Below are positions 1 to 5,911 of a stretch of 5,911 nt of DNA, piece by piece. Position 1 is the stretch's first letter; every line of letters begins with the position of its first letter. The translations under genes were made by a program, and so were the position numbers. The notes beneath the pieces were generated by a model. It was not told where the DNA came from. It made no database searches and was given only the letters and a program-made list of their open reading frames with translations. This DNA is from a bacterium (GTDB taxonomy: Bacteria; Vulcanimicrobiota; CADAWZ01). The DNA lies in the NCBI GenBank assembly GCA_024409025.1, contig JAKSUM010000091.1:1-5911 (forward strand), read 5' to 3'.

Positions 1-702
<702 letters not shown>

Positions 703-717
703 GGAAGAAGGTCCGGT

Positions 718-1128
718 ATGAAGAAGTTTTCCGTAAACATTGTTGCCAGAGATGAAAAAGTTTATGAGGGAGAGGCTGAATACCTTCTGCTTCCCGGATG
801 GGAAGGGGCTCTTGGCATATATGCCTCTCATGCCCCCATGATTACTGTGATACATCCTGGTAAATGCATGCTTAGCAATGGAGATGAGGTAAAAAGCTGG
901 GCAATGTCAGAAGGCTTTGCGTCGGTAGATGGCGATAAGGTCATAATAGCTGTGTCATTTGCATATACGAGGGACGAGATATGCTCTGAGGCCGCAAAGG
1001 AACAGCTTGAGAAAGCACGCAGGCTTGTTGAGGAGAAACAGCACTGTTCTGAGACTGATGTGGATTACATAATGATGCTTCAGGCAAAGGCAGTCCTTGA
1101 CTTCATAGCAGAGCCGGAAAAAGAGTGA
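718..1128 (+). CDS. atpC: F1F0 ATP synthase subunit epsilon
   Basis: Central-stalk epsilon subunit, which couples the rotor to F1 and can inhibit ATP hydrolysis. The 136-residue length is normal for the family. Residues 1-85 fit the N-terminal beta-sandwich, with the core motif LLPGWEGALGIYASHAPMIT at 24-43 matching the family pattern (PG..G..GI...HAP..T) and PGK at 47-49. Residues 88-130 are charged and helix-forming (EAAKEQLEKARRLVEEK), matching the C-terminal helical hairpin. The start is set by a purine-rich ribosome binding site (GGAAGAAGG, 703-711) six bases before the ATG. The gene directly follows atpD and precedes a strong terminator, so it is the last gene of the atp operon. The sequence is fairly divergent (Tyr-Ala-Ser before HAP instead of the common Leu-Pro-Gly/Ala), but motif and context leave little doubt. 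Confidence 0.96.
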   Translation: MKKFSVNIVARDEKVYEGEAEYLLLPGWEGALGIYASHAPMITVIHPGKCMLSNGDEVKSWAMSEGFASVDGDKVIIAVSFAYTRDEICSEAAKEQLEKARRLVEEKQHCSETDVDYIMMLQAKAVLDFIAEPEKE

Positions 1129-1173
1129 TTATGCTTCCCTCAGATTTAATCTTGCTGTTTTAATGTTATTTTG

Positions 1174-1224
1174 GGATGCCACTCTTATCGGTTATTTTTG
1201 AGTGGCATCCTTTTTATTTTTTTT
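1174..1224 (+). terminator. Intrinsic terminator of the atp operon
   Basis: A perfect 11-bp inverted repeat, GGATGCCACTC (1174-1184) and GAGTGGCATCC (1200-1210), encloses a 15-base loop. A T-rich tract (1211-1224, interrupted by one A) follows at once. This is the classical Rho-independent form, 46 bases after the atpC stop. The 1129-1173 gap before it holds nothing else that I can recognise. Confidence 0.93.
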
Positions 1225-1251
1225 GACAAGCAATTTGATAGATCGGATAAA
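1223..1251 (+). promoter_or_regulatory. Possible sigma-70-type promoter for the 1256-3127 gene
   Basis: A perfect -35 hexamer TTGACA (1223-1228) begins on the last two T's of the atp terminator. Seventeen bases later is a weaker -10-like hexamer GATAAA (1246-1251, four of six matches to TATAAT). Transcription would begin at about 1256-1259, on or next to the ATG, giving a leaderless or near-leaderless message. This would also fit the lack of a good ribosome binding site there. A promoter is needed somewhere here, because a strong terminator separates this gene from atpC, but the exact site is inferred from pattern only. Confidence 0.4.
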
Positions 1252-1255
1252 AGAT

Positions 1256-3127
1256 ATGAAAAATAATTTCAAGTTCAAAATTTTTTCTGAAAGGCTTGAG
1301 ATCCTTATAAAAGAATACTCAGAGTCATTCATAGGATTCATGGATTTGAAGCCTGCATTATTTCTTGTTCCTTATTTTGGAGGAGGTCTTGGGAAAAAAT
1401 ATCGGACCTGCGGACTTTTCGGAATGTTCTCTGAATCATCCCGTATCGCTGATATACCGAGGCTGTTTTCCCAAATGGAAGGGACTGATCTTGAAAATGA
1501 ATTTGATGTTGCAAGATTCTTTCTGCAATGGATCTTTTATCTGAATATTCCTAAGCGCTTCAGGGAGATATCGAGGCTTATCGCCAGAAACGGAGCATTC
1601 TTCGATATGGCTGAAAAGGCTTTCGTCTCAGGAAGTATTGCCAAGGCAGCCGAAATCTCGGGAATTACTGAAGAGGCATATAGGAAAAATGCTGAGGACT
1701 GCGCCGATTCCATTCTCTCGAAGTTTGTTTCCGGAGGATATGATTCTCTTGTACTTCTTCTTTCTGCATTTAGAGGAGGAGCCAAAGAAATATCTGTTGA
1801 CGATATTGCCGTATTTTCGGATATAAAGACTGCCGGAATTTTTGCCTTTGGAATTGATCTTGCCGGATTCAGGAGTCCATATTACTGCTTTGATGAGCAT
1901 AATATGCTGTTTAGGATTTTGTTTGATCCTTCAAAGGATTTGAATGGAGGAAAACCCTCTTCAATATCGTCGTCTGTGAAGATAATAAAAAAGCTGAAGC
2001 CTGTTATAAAGCCCGAGCATACAAAAAACGTTACTGGCAGGCCGGCATATTCTGATGTGGCTATAGCAGAGGTTGAAAAAGTCCTCAGGGAAGCTGGAGC
2101 AGGCATGGAGCTTAACGGCATTCTTGAAAAAGTATCGGTCAGTAAAAATCGTGCCAGAGCAGCCCTTGACAGCAGATTTGCTTTTTTTGCTGGCGGTCTT
2201 TATTGGCATAAGGATTCTGTAGATGGATTTGAGTCTTTTGCCTCCTCTGTTGAGGATTCTCTCGACAGTCTTTTTGAAAAGAACGGCGGAGTTGCTTCGG
2301 AGGCAGATCTTTTTAAAGAGATTAAGTCCAGAATTCCGGAATTTTTTATTGCAAATCCTCAGCTTGATTCTTCCTCTGATATCTATTCTGTTGCAAGAAA
2401 GATCTTTGAAAAGGATCTGTTCCATAACCGCCAGTTCATTTTCAGAGGCAAATTCGTATGGCGTGAAGAACCGTCATATCAGAAGAATATTATGGGGGTC
2501 TGCATGCAGTATGTCCGTTCTTGGGGCGGTTTTGCCACAAAAGCGGATATCTTGGAATGGCTTGACATGAATGGTTTTGCAAAAGGCTATTTCTCATCCT
2601 TTATACCGTTCCAGAATATAATTCTTCAGTATGATAAGGGATGCTTTGTGCTTTCAGAAAAGCTGTCAATAGATGATTCCTTTATTAATGCTATGAAGGT
2701 GTCTCTTGAAAGGCTGATGCAGGGAAAAGACTATATTCTCATGAGCAAGATAGGAAAGGATTTCTATGAATCCCTGCCCGTTCTTGGAAGCGGCCTGAAA
2801 TGGAGCTGCTTTATTTTGGGAGATATAATTTCCGGATGGGATCTTGGATTCCAGGCTGTGCGCTCTTCCGAAAACAACTGTATTGCCATGCCTAAATGCG
2901 CAATAGTAAGAAATGGCAGCCGCTTCATAGATTTCAGCTGTATTATATATAATGAAATGAAGCAGGCGGGAGATCTTCCTGCAGAGATGGATATAGGCGA
3001 ATTTAGAGATTATCTTATCGCCCGTGGTATGATAGCCAATGAGGCTAATAAGACAAATGTCTGCCGGACTATTGAGAGAAATCCGAATTTTTCTGTTTCA
3101 TCTAAGATAATACGAATATCTGAATAG
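1256..3127 (+). CDS. Uncharacterised 623-residue protein with about five tandem winged-helix-like units
   Basis: I do not recognise a named family. The frame opens at GTG 1202, but that codon lies inside the terminator stem, so I chose ATG 1256. It has only a weak A-rich, SD-like sequence upstream. No signal peptide or membrane segment is visible, so it is probably cytoplasmic. Residues 1-250 are mainly helical, with a possible helix-turn-helix at 125-155 (SGSIAKAAEISGITEEAYRK). A basic, Ser/Lys/Pro-containing linker follows at about 235-262. From residue 265 onward I see a recurring pattern: helix, a turn, a short helix of the type ADLFKEI or ADILEWL, more helix, then a strand pair around Gly and an aromatic residue. 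The pattern ends at FFAGGLYWHKD, FIFRGKFVWRE, LQYDKGCFVLSE and more loosely at two further sites, giving units at about 265-320, 324-406, 408-470, 472-556 and 557-623. The first recalls HARE-HTH/RNA-polymerase-delta-like winged helices. DNA or RNA binding is therefore plausible but inferred. The gene stands alone between two terminators. Confidence 0.8.
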   Translation: MKNNFKFKIFSERLEILIKEYSESFIGFMDLKPALFLVPYFGGGLGKKYRTCGLFGMFSESSRIADIPRLFSQMEGTDLENEFDVARFFLQWIFYLNIPKRFREISRLIARNGAFFDMAEKAFVSGSIAKAAEISGITEEAYRKNAEDCADSILSKFVSGGYDSLVLLLSAFRGGAKEISVDDIAVFSDIKTAGIFAFGIDLAGFRSPYYCFDEHNMLFRILFDPSKDLNGGKPSSISSSVKIIKKLKPVIKPEHTKNVTGRPAYSDVAIAEVEKVLREAGAGMELNGILEKVSVSKNRARAALDSRFAFFAGGLYWHKDSVDGFESFASSVEDSLDSLFEKNGGVASEADLFKEIKSRIPEFFIANPQLDSSSDIYSVARKIFEKDLFHNRQFIFRGKFVWREEPSYQKNIMGVCMQYVRSWGGFATKADILEWLDMNGFAKGYFSSFIPFQNIILQYDKGCFVLSEKLSIDDSFINAMKVSLERLMQGKDYILMSKIGKDFYESLPVLGSGLKWSCFILGDIISGWDLGFQAVRSSENNCIAMPKCAIVRNGSRFIDFSCIIYNEMKQAGDLPAEMDIGEFRDYLIARGMIANEANKTNVCRTIERNPNFSVSSKIIRISE

Positions 3128-3140
3128 CAGCTTTTAAAAT

Positions 3141-3182
3141 AAAAAAATCCGAAGCCTATTTTTTAGGCTTCGGATTTTTTTT
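3141..3182. terminator. Bidirectional intrinsic terminator between converging genes
   Basis: An uninterrupted inverted repeat pairs 3141-3158 with 3164-3181 around a five-T loop (3159-3163). Its GC-containing core is TCCGAAGCCTA (3148-3158) and TAGGCTTCGGA (3164-3174). An A7 run on the left and a T8 run on the right supply a U-tract to transcripts from either strand. It lies 13 bases after the stop of the plus-strand gene and overlaps the TAA of the minus-strand PilZ gene, so it can end both units. Confidence 0.93.
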
Positions 3183-3504
3183 AACGGACTGAGCTTGTCA
3201 GCATTTGTATATAATCTTCAAGCAGTATGTTGTTTACAGGCGATACATTTGCGAATGCCGCCCCATACTCCCATTTTATGCCTATATTTTTGGACCAGAC
3301 TACAAATCCCTTCTGTATAAAATTTGCAGGGTGATAGTTTATATTTATATTGAGAAGCTTTTCCTCGTCAATTTTCTCGTCAGCCGAGAACCTTATTCCG
3401 GAGACGCTTATATCTATCAGGGATGCTTTTATGATATTCTCACCGGATATTATGTAGAGCGTATCGGTTGAGCTGTGTCGCTCCTGCTTTCTTTTGTTAG
3501 GCAT
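3181..3504 (-). CDS. Small single-domain PilZ protein, probable c-di-GMP receptor
   Basis: PilZ domains bind cyclic di-GMP and act as adaptors that change the activity of partner proteins. Both ligand-binding motifs are visible. Numbered from the upstream ATG at 3510, RKQER at residues 7-11 fits RxxxR, and DISVSG at 33-38 fits D/NxSxxG. The barrel then ends with EYGAAF near 81-86, where the family has a G-x-x-F strand. At 107-109 residues it is one bare PilZ domain with no attached output domain, signal peptide or membrane segment, so it should act in the cytoplasm through a partner. There are two in-frame ATGs, at 3510 and 3504. I prefer 3504 because AAAGGA (3514-3519) is nine bases from it but only three from the other. 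The amylase stop TAG is directly next to ATG 3510 and the ribosome binding site lies in the amylase's last codons, so translation is probably coupled. It is the last gene of the minus-strand operon. Confidence 0.9.
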   Translation of the reverse strand: MPNKRKQERHSSTDTLYIISGENIIKASLIDISVSGIRFSADEKIDEEKLLNININYHPANFIQKGFVVWSKNIGIKWEYGAAFANVSPVNNILLEDYIQMLTSSVR

Positions 3505-3510
3505 AATCAT

Positions 3511-5241
3511 CTATCCTTTCTGTTCATCAGAGCTGCTGTTCTTTGCCGATTTTCTGCTCTTTTTGCTCTTTTTTGCTTTTTTTGTCTTCTTTGGCTCTTT
3601 ATTGTCTTTTTTATCCTTTTTTTCATCTGTCAGACTGGCTGGCATCTGTTTGAAGATTGCGTATCCGTATGCAGGAAGCTCTGCCTTTATGCCTTTTTTG
3701 TCTGCCTTTATGGAAGAGCCGTTAAGAAGATCCGAGTATTCTCCTTTAGGGGCTTTTATACGTATGTTGGCAGGAGAGTTTGAGTAGTTTATGGCTACTA
3801 TGGACATGTCTTCTCCGTCTTTTCTTTCATATGCGTATATGTTGCTCTTGTCATCTGTAAGGAGCGTTATAAATTCTCCGGTCCTGAATTCCTTATTGGA
3901 GCTTCTTATTGCTATAAGCTTTTTACAGCATTCCAGGATGTCCCTGTTCTGTTTTGATTCATCCCATATCATAGGTCTGCGGCAGTCTGGATCCTTTCCG
4001 CCTGTCATTCCTATTTCGTCTCCGTAGTATATCATGGGAGCTCCGACATATGTCATCTGGAAGGCCAGTATTGCCTTATATTTGGCTATGTCTTCAGGTG
4101 ATGCCGGACCTTTGTCATAGTCCTTTCTTTCCTTGTCCGAATCCTGACTGTCATGGTTCTTTATTGCCGACAGGATTCTTGCCGTATCATGACTGGAAAG
4201 GAGATTCTGCAGAGCGCAGTTGGTCTTGTGCGGAAGGACCGATCTTCTTTCGGCAAGCATTTTGTCAAATTGCGATACGGTAATCTTTCCGCCGGTAAAA
4301 TACTGCATTACAGGCTCTCTGAATCCATAGTAGTTCATTGTCGCCGTGAAAGGCCCTTTGTCTCCAGCCCATTCAGCCGGATTTCCCCATATCTCACCGG
4401 ATGTATAGCAGTCAGGCCTCTCGGATTTCATTTCCTTTGACCATTCCTGCCAGAATGTTGTGCTCCTTACTTCATTAGGAACATCAAGCCGCCATCCGTC
4501 AGCTCCTAATTTAAGCCAGCTTTTGGAAACGTCTATTATATATCCGCGCGCGTTTTCGCTGTCAAGATTAAGCTGGGGAAGGGTAGGGACTCCCCACCAG
4601 CAGGCATAATTTGCCCCATTTCCTTCCTTCTGTTCCCATAGCTTGACTACCGGATAGCTTTTTATGAAATACCAGTCCTTGTAATGTGAAGCTTCTCCCT
4701 TTGCGACAATGTCCTGAAATGCCCAGAATTCATATCCGGTATGGTTAAAGACGCCGTCAAGGATGAGCCTGATTTTATTTGAATGAAGATCATCTATTAG
4801 CTTCTTCATCATTTTACGGTCGCCGAATGCCGGATCTATGACAGCGTAGTCGGCTGTATTGTATTTATGGTTGGATGTTGCCTTAAAGACAGGATTTAGA
4901 TATATTCCGCTTACTCCAAGCTCTTTGAACCATTCAATCCTGTCATCAATGCCTTTGAGATCTCCGCCGTATTTTGATTTCCAGTCGGGATTTTCGTCTG
5001 TCCATTTTGATACCTGACATTTTTCGAGCTTACCGTCACTTGTATAGGTCTCTATGAATTCCGGCTGGTTTGACGGATCGCCGTCGCAGAATCTTTCAGG
5101 AAATATCTGATACCATATTGTGTTTACATGCCAGCTGCTTTTCCATGATTCGTCTTCTGCAAAAGCCTGCTGGGGGGATGCTAATGAGGTCATTGCAATT
5201 ACCGCCGCCGTGCATAGTATTTTATTAAAGCTCTTGTTCAT
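3511..5241 (-). CDS. Secreted GH13 alpha-amylase / neopullulanase-like alpha-glucan hydrolase
   Basis: Retaining glycoside hydrolase of family 13, expected to cut alpha-1,4 (possibly alpha-1,6) bonds in starch, glycogen or maltodextrins outside the cytoplasm. Numbered from ATG 5241 (576 residues): a Sec signal peptide at 1-28 (basic MNKSFNK, hydrophobic core, cleavage after AFA). The catalytic barrel starts at once (WYQIFPERFCDGDPSN, 43-58), with no N-terminal CBM34-type domain. Conserved regions are all present: DGVFNH at 162-167; GWRLD at 249-253, with Asp253 the expected nucleophile; GEIW at 282-285, with Glu283 the acid/base; and SHD at 350-352, with Asp352 the transition-state stabiliser. 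LPQLN at 221-225 resembles the MPKLN marker of neopullulanase/cyclomaltodextrinase-type enzymes. A C-terminal beta domain runs to about 532. It is followed by a very Lys-rich tail, an unusual addition. An upstream in-frame ATG at 5274 would overlap the preceding gene and extend the signal peptide. ATG 5241 has a proper ribosome binding site. Subfamily and exact substrate are uncertain. Confidence 0.95.
   Translation of the reverse strand: MNKSFNKILCTAAVIAMTSLASPQQAFAEDESWKSSWHVNTIWYQIFPERFCDGDPSNQPEFIETYTSDGKLEKCQVSKWTDENPDWKSKYGGDLKGIDDRIEWFKELGVSGIYLNPVFKATSNHKYNTADYAVIDPAFGDRKMMKKLIDDLHSNKIRLILDGVFNHTGYEFWAFQDIVAKGEASHYKDWYFIKSYPVVKLWEQKEGNGANYACWWGVPTLPQLNLDSENARGYIIDVSKSWLKLGADGWRLDVPNEVRSTTFWQEWSKEMKSERPDCYTSGEIWGNPAEWAGDKGPFTATMNYYGFREPVMQYFTGGKITVSQFDKMLAERRSVLPHKTNCALQNLLSSHDTARILSAIKNHDSQDSDKERKDYDKGPASPEDIAKYKAILAFQMTYVGAPMIYYGDEIGMTGGKDPDCRRPMIWDESKQNRDILECCKKLIAIRSSNKEFRTGEFITLLTDDKSNIYAYERKDGEDMSIVAINYSNSPANIRIKAPKGEYSDLLNGSSIKADKKGIKAELPAYGYAIFKQMPASLTDEKKDKKDNKEPKKTKKAKKSKKSRKSAKNSSSDEQKG
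3514..3519 (-). promoter_or_regulatory. Ribosome binding site of the PilZ gene, inside the amylase C-terminal codons
   Basis: AAAGGA on the minus strand encodes the final Lys-Gly of the amylase and is followed by its TAG stop. It is three bases from the first in-frame ATG (3510) and nine from the second (3504), so the second is the better-spaced start. Ribosomes finishing the amylase would sit on this site, which suggests translational coupling. Confidence 0.6.
3514..3627 (-). other. Lysine-rich low-complexity tail of the amylase (poly-A-rich coding tract)
   Basis: The last 37 or so residues of the amylase are low complexity, with 16 Lys and 1 Arg in KK-x and KKxKK patterns, ending in a Ser-rich stretch and Gly. 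The coding strand has A-runs of 5 to 7 bases, seen on the plus strand as T-runs at 3560-3564, 3569-3574, 3577-3583, 3607-3612 and 3617-3623. Such a tail lies outside the GH13 fold. It could bind an anionic cell surface or polymer electrostatically. The runs are also possible slippage sites. Both roles are inference. Confidence 0.75.
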
Positions 5242-5246
5242 CAAAG

Positions 5247-5252
5247 CCTCTC
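5247..5252 (-). promoter_or_regulatory. Ribosome binding site that fixes the amylase start
   Basis: On the minus strand the 11-base gap between the TAA of the upstream gene and ATG 5241 reads GAGAGGCTTTG. GAGAGG is a good Shine-Dalgarno match five bases before the ATG. This supports a start at 5241 over the in-frame ATG at 5274, and it places the signal peptide exactly at the N-terminus. Confidence 0.8.
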
Positions 5253-5897
5253 TTATTTGTTGGATGATCCGCATACGCAGATTCCGGTGTCCATTACCTT
5301 TGCTATATCAAGCGCTGATATGAGTCTGTTCAGAAGTTCATCGCCGGTATCCGCGCATTCGGGATAGGAGCCTACCGCGCAGACAGTTCTTACGGGATGT
5401 CCGCTTGGAGTGAGCATTCCGAGCGCTGCTGTTGCATATTGCATCCTCTGCGCAAGGACGACTGCCTTGTCTTTGGGAGTTTCAGGGGCTATAAGCAGTA
5501 CCGAGGATTCATTCAGTCTTGTCGGTATATCTATGCCCTCTCTGTATTTTGTCCTGAGGACCTCGCCAAAATTCTCCATAATCCTGTCTCTCATATCATC
5601 TGAGACATCAGGATGGATTGAGAATATAACCATAGAGCATGTGAGCCTGTATCTATCGCATCTCTTTATTTCGTCCTTGACCTTCATTGAGAAATACGAA
5701 TAGCTTGGAAGCTTTGTCTGAGGATCGTAGAAATTGAGCCTGTCAAACTGATTGTCCAGAGAGATCTGTCCATACGTCTTGTCGGCTTTATCAATCTGCG
5801 AGGCTATGTCATAGATGAAGTTCCACACCGTGAGCTCCGTAGCATAGCCAGCCAAGCTTCTTGCTGTCAGTTTATCTGCGATATTGTTTTTGTTCAT
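5253..5897 (-). CDS. Degenerate GGDEF-domain protein (probably catalytically inactive)
   Basis: Active GGDEF domains make c-di-GMP from two GTP. Residues 57-205 follow the GGDEF fold closely: YDPQTKLPSYSYF at 57-69 matches the DxLTGLPNRRxF opening, SMVIFSIHPD at 88-97 the metal-binding strand, and DELLNRLISALDIAK at 186-200 the usual 'ADxALYxAK' helix. TRLNESSVLLIAPET (126-140) aligns without gaps to the signature strand 'ARYGGDEFAVLLPET', so GGDEF is replaced by NESSV. The first metal-binding Asp is also replaced, by Ser93. Cyclase activity is therefore unlikely. A role as a GTP or c-di-GMP sensor or a protein-binding module is more plausible. Residues 1-56 look helical, and no membrane segment is visible. 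The frame stays open upstream of ATG 5897 to the window edge and there is no clear ribosome binding site, so the true start could lie outside. It is the first visible gene of the operon, 11 bases before the amylase. Confidence 0.82.
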   Translation of the reverse strand: MNKNNIADKLTARSLAGYATELTVWNFIYDIASQIDKADKTYGQISLDNQFDRLNFYDPQTKLPSYSYFSMKVKDEIKRCDRYRLTCSMVIFSIHPDVSDDMRDRIMENFGEVLRTKYREGIDIPTRLNESSVLLIAPETPKDKAVVLAQRMQYATAALGMLTPSGHPVRTVCAVGSYPECADTGDELLNRLISALDIAKVMDTGICVCGSSNK

Positions 5898-5911
5898 TTG
5901 CTTTTGTTGGA

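Noticed and set aside
1202..1255. GTG start at 1202 extending the large plus-strand protein by 18 residues
   Set aside because: The codon lies in the right arm of the atp terminator and the extension is encoded by its T-tract. No ribosome binding site precedes it.
1628..1720. Sigma-factor region 4-like helix-turn-helix in the large protein
   Set aside because: The stretch around AAEISGITEEAYRK is only loosely similar, and no other sigma regions are visible, so I did not call the protein a sigma factor.
1961..2425. Minus- and plus-strand open frames within the large plus-strand gene
   Set aside because: Shadows of the long frame with no recognisable domains. The long frame is continuous and bounded by terminators.
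3475..3787. Plus-strand open frames with Phe/Leu-rich, membrane-like translations
   Set aside because: They are the antisense of the Lys-rich amylase tail: A-runs encoding lysine read as T-runs encoding Phe/Leu on the other strand. The hydrophobicity is an artefact.
5158..5241. Amylase as a lipoprotein (Cys at residue 10)
   Set aside because: The residues before this Cys do not fit a lipobox, and it lies before most of the hydrophobic core. A signal peptidase I type cleavage after AFA fits better.
5242..5274. Upstream ATG at 5274 as the amylase start
   Set aside because: It would overlap the end of the preceding gene, put 11 charged or polar residues before the signal peptide, and lack the well-placed GAGAGG site that serves ATG 5241.

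Overview
The window reads as ordinary chromosomal DNA of a bacterium with moderately low GC (judged by eye) and a classical F-type ATP synthase. I see no transposase, integrase, phage gene, CRISPR array, tRNA or rRNA. I cannot fix the taxon. The F-type synthase excludes lineages that carry only V/A-type ATPases. The c-di-GMP-type domains (PilZ, GGDEF-like) and a Sec-exported amylase without a sortase or lipoprotein signal fit a free-living or gut-associated bacterium, possibly a diderm, but this is inference.

Layout. Bases 1-1128 (+) are the 3' end of an atp operon: the C-terminal half of AtpD (F1 beta, cut by the window edge), then atpC (F1 epsilon). A strong intrinsic terminator (1174-1224) closes it. 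Bases 1256-3127 (+) hold a single gene for a large protein of no recognised family. Its C-terminal 60% looks like a series of about five winged-helix-like units. A possible promoter sits directly on the end of the atp terminator. Bases 3141-3182 form a hairpin with A- and T-tracts on its two sides that can terminate both this gene and the converging operon.

Bases 3181-5897 (-) are a tight three-gene operon, read right to left. It encodes a degenerate GGDEF-domain protein whose signature is NESSV in place of GGDEF, then a secreted GH13 alpha-amylase/neopullulanase-like enzyme with a very lysine-rich C-terminal tail, then a small single-domain PilZ protein with both c-di-GMP-binding motifs. The gaps are 11 nt and 0-6 nt, so the three proteins are probably co-expressed, and translation of the last is probably coupled to the amylase.

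How the genes may work together. The atp genes are housekeeping. The minus-strand operon is the most interesting part: an exported alpha-glucan hydrolase lies between a probably inactive GGDEF domain and a probable c-di-GMP receptor. This suggests, without proving it, nucleotide-second-messenger control over export, surface behaviour or use of starch or glycogen. The second item of interest is the unassigned multi-winged-helix protein at 1256-3127.
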